A stretch of DNA of 64,000 nt from assembly GCA_009741485.1 (NCBI GenBank), contig CM019217.1, positions 39,833,330 through 39,897,329 on the forward strand, given 5' to 3'. This document shows positions 1-12,990 of the stretch, piece by piece. The notes beneath the pieces were generated by a model. The model was not told where the DNA came from, searched no databases, and was given only the letters and a program-made list of their open reading frames with translations. The position numbers and the translations under genes were made by a program. This DNA is from Malurus cyaneus samueli (lineage: Eukaryota > Chordata > Aves > Passeriformes > Maluridae). Position 1 is the stretch's first letter; each line of letters opens with the position of its first letter.

Positions 1-3000
1 AGCTCTAATTAAGGTTTCACTGATCACTGGGGATTGAATCTTCCACTGCTCTCCCCATGCCTGCCTCTTGTCTTTCTGAACTGAACTTAGATGAACTTTA
101 TTATCATGTGTTACCTAGCATATGTTTTCATGTCAGCTTCTGTCAATATCTTCAGGGGAATACAAGTTTTAATTGTAGCATTTCTGCATACTGTAAGCAT
201 CTTCCTGATCATAACCTTGTACAAGCCTAAATTGCAGAGTAAGGAGAATAAAACTATTGCAAAGGTCTTTCATGTTTTGCTTCATTACTTATTATGTAGG
301 TTTTTTTTTTTTAATAAGGGGTATACTGAGGAATATAAATAGATGTATCTGAACTGACAACACTAAGAAGTAGAACAGCTGTCCCTGTTGTTAATTTGCT
401 GTGATGAGGTATAATTTCATGCTTTGTTAAAATCAGATATGTTAACTATGATTTGCTGAAAGTGAAATAAGGGGCCAGGCTCCATGAAATTTCTCTGGTT
501 TAATTCACTGAAAGCAGTGGTCAGGGAAAAGTGTCCTGTAAGTTAAATATGTTGACACAGTAAAGAGCATTGATGAACTAAACAGAAATATTTATTCTTT
601 ACAGTCAGTACCCAGCTAATATTTTCTCTAGGCATAAACTTCATAAATCTCAGGTAGTGTCAAAATGTGTGTGTAGATATCAAAGTGGTGCTAGTAAATG
701 TGCACAGCATTCATAATCCCCCAGGCATAGCTTCATTAGCAGCTGAACATAAGGAAAGCTGAAGAATCCTGTGAGATGCCTTAAAAATTAAGAGTTTGTT
801 AGCTCCTTGTGACCTAAGCAGTGCCGAATTTGAAAAAGTGCTGGTAGGGAAAAAAGAAAAGATGTACACACAAAAGAAAAATAGGATTGCAAAAAAATCT
901 GAGGAATTGAAGGTAAGATACTCTTTTGATGAGTAAAAAAAGCGCTTTGATGTCCAGTGAGAGAGAAGAGGGGTAATTATACAAGCAGTGAGTACTTCTG
1001 AATAATAGTTGTTTTGTATTTATGATTAGCTTAATGCTTTTAAAATTCAACAGAAGACAGCTTCTTTGTTTATTTTTGACATTGTGAAAATATACTTTAA
1101 TTCCATATATTTTTAGCAGTAAGTCTCTGGTTAATTATTTGTAGGTTTAGAGGATGTAGCAATGAAAGTTATAAATGCTTTGATTACCTCATTTAGCGTG
1201 GTATGGTTACAGCATATGCTTCCAAATAATGCAACAGGATTAGGCTTCACAGCCTCTCTCAAGATTGAATTTGCATTTGTTCCTCTTGACTATCTTGACC
1301 ATGCTACAGAAGTAGCTTGGGAGGGAAGGAATGACCATTGTTATGTAGCCTGTCATTTTTACTTCACCTGCTTATTAAACTCGTTGGATATTACTCCATA
1401 GTTAGTCCATTGACCGGAAACATTACCTGGGATTAAGAGCCAGTGAAAATTGGTTTTGCTGAGTGTTTGCAAATAAATGTTTGTCCTGCAAATAAGATTA
1501 ATGCACTTTACAGCAAGAGTCTTTATAAAATTCTTTATGGTTTAATTCATACCATTTAACAGGTACAGCAGTTTTGGGTGAGATATGGTGTTGTTATGTT
1601 GCATGTCTACATCTCATACTATCTGGCTTCAAATAGAAAATTCTATTCCACCTTCCCAACAGACAAAAGTTTCAACTCCAGTACCAATAATTGGCACAGC
1701 GTGGAGGGATATTGTCACAGAGGTGCAAGAGGTGTATCAGGACCTCCAGAATACCCATACAAGTGCACTTCTCTCTGGGGAGCTTCCTTGGACCCACTGA
1801 AAGCAGAGCACTCCTGAGAAAACTCACATTGGTAGAGAGGCAACCTTTTTCTTTCATATTGCCTAGAAGGTGACGTGTCTTCCTCCTCTGAAGGCAGGTT
1901 TTAGGTGATTGTGTCAGGGAATGTCATCCTACAGATTGCTCTTGCCATAGACTTCCGATACAGTCTGAAGACTGCTGTGATTGTGGCCTTCTTGTGCCTT
2001 CCGGCAGAGCTAAGGAGGATAATTACTGATTGATGTAATGAACCAAAGACTGCACTGTTTTTGTGGGCTGATTCAGATGAAAGTGGTCTAACGATTCACC
2101 GTTTCCACTGCCACCTCAATAGTTTCCTGGAAAAAAAGTGTGAAGGCCCTTGACTCTAAACCTTGGGAGAGGCAAATTCATATTTCTGTAATTACTTTGA
2201 TTGCAGTTTCTTGTTGTAGTCTATTTCAAGTAAACCTACACTGCATGAATCACAATAAATTGCTATCTAGAAAACGGTTAGAATGTCAAGAGGTGCTTTT
2301 GCTCCTCAGTTGACTGGTTCAGCATTAATGTGAGGTCTGTGTAGCTGTAAGACTGGGGTTGTTTTTATTTCCTTTTCTTTTTTAAAATAATGTACGCATT
2401 GTGACAGCATTGCCTTTTGACTGTGCAGTAATCTCTGATAGCTTGCTTGTATTTTTAGATTTTGTATGACTTTTGTACTCCTGAGGCTTTGAGATACCCT
2501 CTTTGTACCGCTTTTGGTTTGTGACTGTGACTATTAGCAGAAAGTTTATTTAACAGAAAACAACCTAAGGCAGTAGGAATACTGATTTGTTTCCTCTGTA
2601 TGCTTCTACCTTTGTGGTTAATCAGTGAAAGAAGTCTATATTCTAAAAGTACACCAGCAAAACCTGTCTGTGCTGCTATCTGCAGCTTTCTGTTGACTTG
2701 GAGCTGGGAAGTATCAGCAGATTGTGGGTTTTTTTGGCTGACTAGCCCAGCAGTGTACCTGGACTATATCATACAGAGCTGGGTAGAACATGTTGAGAAA
2801 ACAAGGTTTTGTGCGCTATTGCCATCTCCCATTACGAGCATTGCAAAGGTGTTGCTGCAATCCTTGGCTTTTCCAGGTTCAATTGTCTTGTTATTAGCGG
2901 TAAAATTGGAAAAATCGTCCTGATAGGTGGTATTTTGTGTGTTTAAATAGCTAAAATACATAGTTGTAACTGTAGTTATGGCTATGAGTTTCTTAGCAGG

Positions 3001-4285
3001 TACACCCTGCAACATGCCTTGGTCATCTTGTCCTGTCGTTGCACACATGGCTGGACTGGAGTTATGTGTGATTCCTTCTGTGACTGAGTGTTCCCTGCTG
3101 ATTTATCTGGCACCTTTATCTGCATAGGTCAGAGCAGAATGATGGGTATTAATCTTGTATTCATTTGGAAGGCACCATTCCTGGAATGTTTTGTAGCAGT
3201 TATTTAAGAATCCCTGCTAAAGCGGAAGCTTCCTTTGATAAACTTGTTTGTGTAAAGTGTCCAAGAAGTTAATTCCTGAGGCTAAGTTAGCACTGACAGC
3301 ACTAATTTTCTGTGTTAATTTTAGAGCATGAAATTTGTCCAGACATCTGGCTCAGTAGAAGAGAGTTGCTTTCGAGTGTAGACTGCTCTCACTTGTAAGT
3401 GGATAAAGCTAGATGGTGTATATATACACCACTCTTTTCTGACCATACACTGAGATTTTTGTTTTGGAAGAGATTGAGCATATTTTATTTTAAATTACTT
3501 TTTTTTTTCCTAAGCAAATCACACTATAGTTAAATGGAGCTAAATATAAAAAAATAGAGAAAATCTGTGCATAAGCGGAATTATGAGAGAAAAGGACATA
3601 AAAACAAGCTGTTACTGTTTTTTCCTGGAAGGTTTCTCTAAATTGCCATGTTTTTAATAGTCCACATAAATCAATTTTCCAAGATGTCACTGTGAAAAAG
3701 AATTTTGTTATATTTGAGATATGCATTAAGTATAGTTATGCTGCTACCACTACTACTACTATTACTAGTAGGTGGAATGATACCATGTTGAACACTTTGA
3801 AGCACGTGGATGTGAACTTACCTGAAGAGATGTATTCAAACCAGTAACAATTAAATTATCTTATTAGGTCTTAAAAGCCTCATCTGAGTCCTAAATGCAG
3901 GTTTTGCTAATGTCCTATAAACAGTTTTTTCAACAAAATGTCTAAATGTCTTCTTAATTAAGTCTTAATGTTATTATGATTTTAACTACAACCTTTAACT
4001 GAAGTATTTAATTTTATGCTTTATGATAATTCCAAGTCTTTTACAATGTATGAAATTTCTTCCTTACAATTTCATTTGGTAGGCCCTTGCTTTCCGTCCT
4101 TACAAAGTTCTTTACTACTTTTTCTATGCATCTTTTTTCATCATTCACGTCCTCCAGTTGGTCTGTCCTTTTCATCAGTGTTTCTGCAGGTGGAAGTTTT
4201 GTAGGTTTCATATGGTTTAAAGTGAACCTGTTGGGGTGGGAGTGTCACAGTGAGTGTTTATGACCTCGCAGCAATTGTTTCTGTG

Positions 4286-4290
4286 NNNNN
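4286..4290. other. Five-base N gap
   Basis: Five N characters interrupt the sequence between a ctgtg and a run of A. This is an unresolved site in the assembly or consensus, probably a homopolymer length problem, and not a biological feature. Any open frame or splice reading across it is unreliable. Confidence 0.97.
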
Positions 4291-6611
4291 AAAAAAAGGA
4301 GAGTCAGTACAGTAACAGTTGTGCGTTTGTTTGGGGTTTTTTTTCCCTTCTTTTTTACACTGGCTATGCAAAGTTTTAATTTGACCCTATTAGGCTGTGC
4401 CTATAATGTGCTTACTGTATGTTAGAATAAGTCATAGCAAGTCTCCTTTGTTTGATGCAAGAAAAGTGCCCCAATACCCATGCTTCCATGCTAGTTGTTT
4501 TCACAATTATGATCCCTGAACAGAAGAAAAGATTGTATTTACAGACATAGGTTGAACACTGTTATTATTACAAGTAGCGTGAGGTGGGAAGGGTTACAAT
4601 GATTCTTTGAAATCAGAGCATTTTTATCCTTTTGTTGTTTTTAAAAAATGTAATTTTATGTTAATATTGCCTAAAAGTTCTAATTTTATTAAGACTGGGT
4701 TTCTAATTTTCTAGACATGGCCCACATATAAAGAAATACTTTTTTCCTGTAGGAGTGCCTGACATCTAAATATACAAAGAACATGTGGGTTGAAAATGGA
4801 GTTTTACAGTAGTAACTTTTTTTTAAAACATTGCATAGTTGTTCCATCTTTTATCCCCGATTTTCTGGCTGAAAGAAAGTTTCTTATAAAAAAATTGAAA
4901 AAGAATTGTTAAATGAAGGAATCGCACCCATAGCTGAGCAGATACACAAAGGCAGATGCTCGTGCTTGCGTCATACTCGTCGTAGTCATCCGCTGCGTTG
5001 AGTAAACTGGGCTATGCAATTCAGAGAAGGACAGCTCTCAGCTTTTTGTTACTCATGTACTACCAAGGACTCATGCTCAGGCAGCAGTGGGAAATTTCAA
5101 CGCTTTTCTAAAGCAAACAGTTCCAAAAATTGCTACTGTAGGGCACTTGATCTAAAAACAGATTTGTACCTGCTATTAATTGGATCCTGGGTGGACTGCA
5201 CAGTGTGCAGCAGTAAGGGAAAATTTTGCCTTTGCGTCACAAATGTAATGAAACTCTTGACCCAGTACCACTAATAGCTGTGGCTTAGTTGACACAATCT
5301 TGTAGCTTTTTTAAGCTAGTAGGATAGCAACAGCTCAGGGCTGTGATAAGTATTTCATTCTTAGCTGAGTAATAGCAGAGAATAAAGCTGCTTCATTCAT
5401 TGCTTTGTGTCTTATAGACACCAGCTTTTTAGTCTTTCTGGTAAATGCATGTTAGAGTATTGCTATTATAGGTCTTATTCTGTTTCATGTCACTTCAGTT
5501 TTCCTTACTGTCAGTGACGGAAAATCGTCTAGCGAGGGGTTATTTTTTAACTGCATTTTCTATCTGAAATGAGAATTTCAGTGAGATAAGAAAGCTCTGG
5601 GTTTTTGGTTAAGTTGCTTTAAGTTTACTACTTATGATGGAAAAGTCCAGAGGGATGAGATTTAGGTGATAAAATATCTTGTCAGACAGCTGAAGAATAT
5701 TGGAGGGAGGGAGAAGGAGCCAAGTAGGAGGAAGTACTACAATCTATTTATGAGAGAATATTATTATAAGGTAAATAATTCTAAAAATACTTGCATCTAG
5801 AAAGTGTTTCTCAATGGATGATGTTAGAAAAAAGTTATAATAGAATAAGATGTGCTTCAATAGCTTTTATGAATATTAAAAGGTGCAGCCTTTGTTCAAG
5901 GTGCTTTGAGACTAATCCTTGTGGAAAACATGGAAACATACTCTTTGTAAACTTTCCTAAAGGAATTTAACAGATCTCCCTCAAATAAAATCAGGCTGAA
6001 ATTGAGATTTTTCTAACTTCAGAAAATATTCGGTTTCTGCTTGAAAACTGTTTTCTATTTCTAGATTTCTCTCACTTTTACCTGAATTGGTTCATTACTG
6101 TCATGAAGCATGCTTGATATCTAATGTGCCTTTTTTGTGGTAAGACTGAAATTTCACTAAATTCTCTTTAAACAAAACAAACAACAAATCAAGAACATGT
6201 TTCCAAGACATTCAGTGCAGATTAAATTCATCACTGGAGTGAAAAGGATAGATTTTTAATATGATCATAGTGGATTTTCTTAGGAATTTGTTGAAATTTA
6301 GCAACACAAGGCTTTTAACTTACTTAGACTCTTCAAAAAACCCAAAGCCTAATCCCAGTTAAGTGACTAAATAGGTAGCATCCAAAGCAGAGGATCCTTA
6401 GGTGCAGAATTTTGAAATATTCTTAGGAAAAAGCTGATTTTATTGGTTTTGAGATCTTGTCCTTTTTTTACTTTTCAGTAGCATTTTCTCTAATGTATCT
6501 ATTTAACTGACACACTATAGTTAAAGAGTCATGTGGTCGAAAGCCTTGATTTACCTAATACTTAGCATTTTTCCATTTTTTCAGCTGTTTTGTACAGTTT
6601 TTTTCCTTGTT

Positions 6612-6635
6612 ACTTAGAAGTATTTACTTCTAAGT
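6612..6635. repeat. Perfect 11-bp inverted repeat, 2-nt spacer
   Basis: The left arm ACTTAGAAGTA is followed by TT and then its exact reverse complement TACTTCTAAGT. On its own it is too short for a microRNA precursor, and no gene lies next to it for which it could act as a terminator. A perfect stem of this length is only mildly unexpected in 64 kb. Confidence 0.9.
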
Positions 6636-6834
6636 GTGTGTTGGATTTCCCTGTGCAGTTTCAAGTAGTTTTCCACTGATACATTCAACAGTTTTAAAAT
6701 GTCACCACTGTCTGTGCCTAGTTACTAAGCCCAGTATTTCTGTGCATTGAAGAAACAGATTTTCCATATCTATTACCTGAAATTTGTGTATATGATTTGA
6801 TATCTACATGTGGTGTTTGCTTTGAGATGGATGC

Positions 6835-6861
6835 TAGCCTTGTGTTTTTGCCACAAGGCTA
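6835..6861. repeat. Perfect 10-bp hairpin, 7-nt loop
   Basis: The arm TAGCCTTGTG is separated by TTTTTGC from its exact reverse complement CACAAGGCTA, and six A follow from 6861. No function is indicated by the context. Confidence 0.9.
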
Positions 6862-8417
6862 AAAAACTTCTTCTTCACCTCAATGAGAATGAAGATTTGT
6901 CCCCTGCTTGAAGTGTTAGTTACTAGAAAATATCTGTATGCTTATGCTGTAAATGGTTTGAAATGTGTGGCTTTTCATAGTCTCCCACTGAAATGAAGTT
7001 TTTCAAGGTGGGGACAAAAACCCCAAACGAATTAGAAGTCAAACAGAAATAGCCATTTCCTGTTCTGTCATTTTCAGCTTGTGTATTCACCCAGTGGCAG
7101 CATCATTTTAAGGGTGAACCTTTGCTGGGTAGGAAACATGCAATGCTTGTGCCAAGGCTGTGATTTTGCTCGTGCCTTTAATGGTAACTTTCAAATCCCA
7201 GAAACAGATAAATGGGAGTGGTTTCACACCTTGGAGGTGTTGCAGTGGAATGCTGACTTTCAGAGCTGGGGTATCTGTGCTGCTCAGAGTGGGAAATGAA
7301 GACTTGTAGTTTCATAAAGCTGAGCTTTACAAAATTGGATTTTCTTTTGCAGAGTATAAATGATGTGTGAACTGTCGCTAGTGTTTGGAAGGCACTCCTA
7401 AAGAGTTCCAAACTTTGCACTATAGAAGCGTGTATGATAATTGGTAATGTAGTAAGATACTCAACAGTACCGTTAATCAGTCTGTGATTTGAAGAAACTG
7501 ATATCTATGGCCCAAGGGGGGTGGGTAGTAAATCTTATTTCAATCCTGAAAATGAATTTATTAGCTGTTTTTAAGTAGGAGATTGACAAGTCTGACCCTT
7601 CATTAACTTAGCCTCTTAAGAACCTCTTCTGACACCTTTAAAAAATGCAGTTTTTCAGTGAGAAAAACAGGAAAAAGCAATTGTGTCTGAAAATATTCCT
7701 GGAAAAGATTACTTCAGAAAGTGTACTGGAGAGCAATTGTAACTTTTTTCCCTGATTGTTTTTGATTGCTGTGGGAAAATGATGAAAAATCATGCTCACC
7801 GAAGGTGAAATAGCTGTGTGGAGGAGGTGGGCACTCTGAAGTCCTTAGTGAACTTAAAATATCTGTAACTAGCATTGGATCTTCTTAGGTTGGATTTTCT
7901 TCCAGTGCTTAAGTAGGAGTGTGATTACAGAACAAGTGCTTTTCATAGTATCCTCACACTGTACAGGAGTTAACTCCAAAAAGCACTGCTTTCATGTGGT
8001 GTTGGTGAGAATTCAGTTTTTTATTGAAGCCTGAAAGAACAGAGAAATGAAATAATGCATTACATTTAATCTTATCTTCCAAAGCAAAGCATGCAGGCAG
8101 AGGTGAGATAAAAGTATGATCAAATTAATCTTGCAATATTTAGGAAGCTGGTAATGGGTAATAGAAATATATAATTAAATCTGTGAAAGAGGTGTGTTAA
8201 TTTGGAAAGAATATTTAAGACCCATAATCTTCAGAAATTCATTGGGATAAGTGATAAGTCTGTGAGTTTATGTTGGAGGGTGCTTTTTCTTTAGGAAATA
8301 ATTTTATTGTCTTTGTTCTCCTGCATGCCTCCCCCCTGAATTACCACTGTTAGATGCTAAGCTCCATCTTAGACAGAGAAAATAACCTCCTGTCAGACTC
8401 TTGATTTCTTGAAATCA

Positions 8418-8480
8418 AGCAGCAAGCAACAAGCAAGCAACATGCAAAAAAACAATTCAACAAGCAACATGCAAAAAACA
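8418..8480. repeat. Short degenerate direct repeat (CAAGCAACATGCAAAAAA unit)
   Basis: An 18-base unit, CAAGCAACATGCAAAAAA, occurs exactly at 8434-8451 and again at 8461-8478, 27 bases apart. It is preceded by partial copies of the CAAGCAA core. This looks like local replication-slippage duplication. Confidence 0.85.
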
Positions 8481-9488
8481 GAATAATTTTTATTTCAGTA
8501 TTGCTTTTCAAAAAATGTTCTCAAATTTGAAAGTAACCATTAGATCCTACAGAACATGAACTTGAGGGATTTGTTTTCTGAATCTGGGTCCTCTACAATT
8601 TAAAATGAGAAAGCTGTATTGTGATAAAGTTAATATGGCAATGTCCATCTAAGTGTAATATTCAATTACAGAATTAGATAAGCATCATAATACCAAACTG
8701 TATTTTATTAGAAATTAGTATCTTTGTACAAGTTAGGTGACTCTGCTTTTGGTATACTTTCTGAATTTTAAGATTAAATTACAAAGTTAATCTCTTTTTT
8801 TGTTGTTTTATAGTTTAATAGCACTTTGAAAGTCTTAATATTGGGAGAAAATAAAGAGGGATGAAGAAAAGTCTTGTCCTTGTTCAGAAGAATGCTGTAT
8901 CACACATTTCTAAACTTAATTATCTTTATTTAATCAGAAATACACTCCATGTTGTTAAAGAAATAACTTTTTCTGATTTCATTAAGCTTCTCAGGCATGT
9001 AGAGTTTCAGCCAGGGAATATGCTTTGTTTTGAACTCAGTCAGTGACCCCTGTAAAAATGTTTAATTAACTTTTGCCAGTGTCAATATAGTTCTGTTATA
9101 CTCAGCAGGCCGGATGAGCTCCCTCTGGTGGCTCATTTACATTGAGGTTCTGTTCTTCATATCTGTTTACTCAAGCAAACAAGGCTGCTGACCCCAGGTA
9201 TCAGTCAGGCATCGGTTCCTTCTGGGCTTACACTTTAATTGAAAAACATCAATAATTTCCTTACAGTATGAGAGAAAAGCATTTAAATTCACAGGAGGTT
9301 CAATTTGTTAGCAAAACAAATAAAGAGATACTGGGTAACAAAATAAGCAAATAAAACCAAATTACTTCCTTCCAAGTCAAAATCACACAGTAGGTGATTG
9401 GTAGTAATTTAACAGGGGCATCCATTTACATTATTGCTTATTCTTAAACACAGAAAATATTTGGTTATTAAACCAAAATATTTGGACA

Positions 9489-11535
9489 TTGACCATGAGC
9501 TTGTGGAGTTCAGTTTCAGCACAGTATTAGGATGCACACATGGGTTTCAGGAGAGCAAATTTTGGCCTCTTACAGGGTATTCTTGGAAGAACCCCCTGGG
9601 AACAGGCCCTGCTGGGAAGAAGGGTCCAACAGAGTTTATAATCAAGAATCGCTTCCTCGAGGCTCAAGAATGATGCATCCCAATGAGCAAGAAATTGGGC
9701 AAAGAGGCTGAGAGATCTGTGTGGGTGAATAACTCCTGTCATTGCTCAAGCATAAACAAGGAATATGCAAGCAATGAAAGCAGGACCAGGCCACTTGAAT
9801 GAATGCAGAGAGGTTGTCAAAGTAGAAATGAGACAAGGAAGGTCAAGGACTAGCTGGAATTAAACCTGGCCAAGGATGTCAGGAGAAGCAAAAAGGGCTT
9901 CTTCAAATACATCAATAATGAATAAAAAAAATAAGGGTAATGTTGGCCTCTTACTAGATGGAGGGAGGACCGTGGTAACAGAGGACACAGAGATGGCAGA
10001 GTTACCTAATGTCTTCTTTCCATGGGTCTTCACTGGCAAGACTAACCTTCAAGAATCTCTGGCTCAGGAGACCAGGACAAAGGAATGTTGTAGGAAAGAT
10101 TTTCCATTAATCAAGCAGAGCTGGGTCAGATAACACCTAGTGGTGAAGACTTGACATCCACAAGTCCATGGGCCCTGATGGTGCATCTATGAGTGCTGAG
10201 AGAACTGGACAGCCTAGTTAGACTGCTCATGATTGTCTTTGAAAGGTCTTGGTGATGAGGAGAGGTGCCTGAGGACTGGAAGAAAACAAATGTCAGCCCC
10301 AGTCTTCAAAAAGGGCAAGAAGGAGGATCCAAGGAACTTCTGGCCAGTCAGCCACACCTCGGGCTCTGATAATGTGATGGAACGACTCATCCTGGAGCCC
10401 ATCTCTACACACATGGAGGACAAGGAAGTGGTCAGTAGTAGTCAGCATGGATTCATCAGAAGTAAATCATGTCTGATGAACCTGATTGCTGCTTGTGGTG
10501 AAACAACTGCCTGGATGGTGAGGGGAGAGCAGAGGATTTTGTCTACCTTGATTTCAGCAAGGCGTTTGGCCATGCTGTCTCTCACAAGAGACAGACAAAC
10601 TCAAATCCTCCCAAACTCAACAAGTGTGGACTGGATGAGTGGACACTGAGGTGAGTGTCTGGATGGGGTGGTTTGAGGATTGGCTGAATGGCAGTTCCCA
10701 GAGGATCATAATCCGTGATGTGGTACAGTTGTAGGCCTGTCACTAGCGATGTGCCCCAGGGTTCAGTACTGGGCCCAGAGCTGTTAACCTTGTTCATCAG
10801 TGATCGATGACACAAAGCTGTGAGGAGTGGCTGACACCCCAGAGTTCTGTGCACGGAAGGGCAGAGAAGAACTGTGTCAGGTTCAGCTAAGGCAAGTGCA
10901 GGGCCCTGCACCTGGGGAAGAGTAACCCAGGCTGGGGGCTGAGCTGTTGGAAAGCTGCTCCGTGAAGAACCATTGATCCTGGTGAACATCAAGCTGTCCA
11001 TGAGCCAGCAGTGTGGCTTTGTAGCCAGGAGGCCAGTGGGATCCTCTTCCAGTGAGGAAGAGCATTGCTACCAGGTCAAGAGAGGTGGTCCTGAGCTGTT
11101 ACTGAGCCCTTACATCTGAAGTTATGTGTCCCATTCTGGGCTCCTCAGTAAAAAAGACACGTGGAGCTGTTGGAGACAGTGTAGCACAGGGCAATAAGGA
11201 TGATTGAGGGACTGGAGTATCTCCTGTGAGGAAAGGCTGTGGGAGCTGGGCCTGTTCAGCCATAAAAAGAGACAACTGAGAGGGGACCTCATCAAAGTGT
11301 GTCAGTGTTGAAGGGAGAGTGCCAGAGGATGGATCAGGCTCTGCTCAGTGGTGCTGAGCAATGGGACAAGATGCAATGGGCAGGAACTGATGGCACAGAG
11401 AATGTGTGGAGTCTCCCTCACTGGAGATATTCCAGAACTGTCTGGACACATGTTGATCACCCTGCTTGATCAGGGAGGTTGGACCAGATGACTCACTGTG
11501 ACCTCTTCCAACCTGACCCATTCTATGATACTGTA
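9489..11535 (+). mobile_element. CR1 LINE, 5'-truncated and decayed ORF2 remnant
   Basis: This is the largest CR1 copy in the window, in plus orientation. Broken translations follow CR1 ORF2 in order. First comes the end of the endonuclease-side region (DHELVEF near 9490, then an 'ANFGLF'-like block near 9555-9575 and KNRFLEAQE near 9645-9670). The linker follows (LELNLAKDV and KKGFFKYINN, about 9856-9920; NVGLLLDGG near 9940; FTGKTNLQES near 10030-10060). The start of the reverse transcriptase is next (VPEDWKKTN near 10267-10293, QHGFIRSKSCLMNLIA near 10440-10490, DVPQGSVLGPE near 10750-10780). Only DDTKL remains of the FADD catalytic block (10806-10820), because the expected upstream residues are missing. 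The 3' part runs into the typical CR1 tail, ending ACCTCTTCCAACCTGACCC followed by ATTCTATGATACTGT. Many stops and frameshifts make it inactive. The left boundary is approximate. Confidence 0.92.
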
Positions 11536-12840
11536 AAAAAAATATTAATGAATGTGAAATACGAGATTTTTAAGTGGGTTAATCCTGTAGATGAACTGCA
11601 ATATTAGTTAAAATGAATCTTGGTATCAGAATTAATTTCAGCTATTTCATAGCATTAAAAGAAGGATAATCTCACTTTTTACAGTCTTCCTGAAATTAAA
11701 AAGCCAGGTGAATTTGTGTCAAAACCACCAGCAAATCTAAAATGAATTCTCTACATCTGTAATGTTATTTTCTACAGATACTTTTTAATTTCATGATATT
11801 GTAATTAAATGGGAGCCTTATGATACTGGCATTGAGCTGTCCACTCTCTGAAGCAGTGGGAGAAGTTTTGAAGCCAAGCACCATGCAAATTGGACATAGG
11901 GTTAACAATTTGTTCAATGTAGAAGATTTTTTAAAATTTAAAGTATCAGTAAAGAAGGTTACAGAATAAAAATGAGAGAAAATGAGAGAAATTATAGTTT
12001 TTGAATATGAGTATTTAGGCAAAGATAAAATTTTGCCTGGAGAAGGAGAAAGGGGTCACAGCAGATGAGATTAGGAGAGAAATAGCAGTGTTTATAAGAT
12101 GATCAGATAGCTGTGTGAAATAAAGGGAAAAATAGAGCATAATCAACAATAGACACCTGTATGAAGTTGAGAAGAAATACCTTTTAAAAAGTGGTTTGAA
12201 TCAATATTCACTTCCATGTTTACATTAATATTTTGCGTTTTTTTCATGTACCTTAAACATTCTAACAGCTGAGATTCACAAAACAAACAATGTTTGCAAG
12301 CATGGAAAATTTCTAAATTGGAAGTCTGTATATACACAATATTCACACAGATGGACTTGTTATTTTTTTGATTGCAAATGGTCCTTTTTTTAATTTTAGC
12401 AAATAACAATTGAAAGCACAGTTCATTGCATAATACTGTGCACCTGAGTATCTTTATTAAAAATAAACAATCTTGGTCTTCCAGTATATGTGGCTAGTAA
12501 CTGAAGCAGGTGAGTTAGCAAATAATTTTTTTTAATGCAGGTTTTTTAGAACAGTTTCCTGTTGTGTTTGAGTTCAGAATCTCTTTGATGTTGGTGATAA
12601 GGCTATGAAAAATAAAAAATCTAGTATTTGAAGAAATTACTGGTGTACTTTGTTCAGGGCAGAGAATTCATAATAACTTACTTGGTGCACCCTGGGACTA
12701 TGTTTACATTTTTGCAGCTGATGATAACTACCATTTTCTAGTTATCCTTTCATAAAGGGATGCACTCATCTAGACTGATTCTTCAATCCGTCTGTGCTCC
12801 TGGTTGTCACTCAACAGCCCATTCTACCAGTGCTATTACT
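11536..12840. other. Unique non-coding DNA after the CR1 tail
   Basis: No gene or known repeat was recognised. A perfect 10-bp tandem pair (AATGAGAGAA twice) lies at 11971-11990. A splice-site-bounded 25-nt stretch at 12485-12509 was considered and rejected as an exon. Confidence 0.55.
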
Positions 12841-12990
12841 GTGTTGCTTTTACTGTTGAACTTCATCCTGTTTCTTGTGCTCTCATCTAGAAGATTGTCC
12901 AAGTCTCCCAGCACTGCCCTGGTCCTCCTGTGTTATCTGACAACTCTGAAAATTGTCCAAGAACTTACCAAGCAATGCTGGAACTCTTTA
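12841..12990 (-). mobile_element. Possible ancient CR1/L3-like LINE relic
   Basis: Read on the plus strand, the stretch contains GTTGAACTTCATCCTGTT. After a short gap come GTCCAAGTCTCCCAGCACTG and TGTGTTATCTGACAACTCTG. This order resembles the reverse complement of the end of ORF2 and the 3' region of old CR1/L3 LINEs (a GTTGAAC..CATCC..GTT block, then a GTCCA..TC..C block, then a GTCATCTGCAAA-like block). The similarity is weak and there is no tail to fix the end. It could be coincidence. Confidence 0.3.

Larger units (their letters stand above)
1..9488. other. Unique non-coding DNA, left part of window
   Basis: No coding region, RNA gene or interspersed repeat could be supported here. Open frames are all short (107 codons or fewer), have no recognisable domain, and fall in AT-rich sequence where such lengths are expected by chance. 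The stretch carries small sequence features listed separately: an ACT-type triplet run (about 3747-3768), an N gap (4286-4290), two perfect hairpins (6612-6635 and 6835-6861) and a degenerate short repeat (8418-8480). It is most simply intergenic or intronic DNA of a bird-like genome. Confidence 0.6.

Noticed and set aside
1690..1860. Overlapping short frames on three frames/strands in a GC-richer patch
   Set aside because: There is no splice context, recognisable repeat or protein motif.
10582..11001. 139-codon minus-strand open frame
   Set aside because: It is antisense to the decayed CR1 ORF2, and the residues match no protein logic.
12485..12509. 25-nt stretch between a good acceptor and CAG|GTGAGT
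   Set aside because: It is too short, lies upstream of the candidate first exon, and is open in only one frame. A chance splice-site pair is likely.
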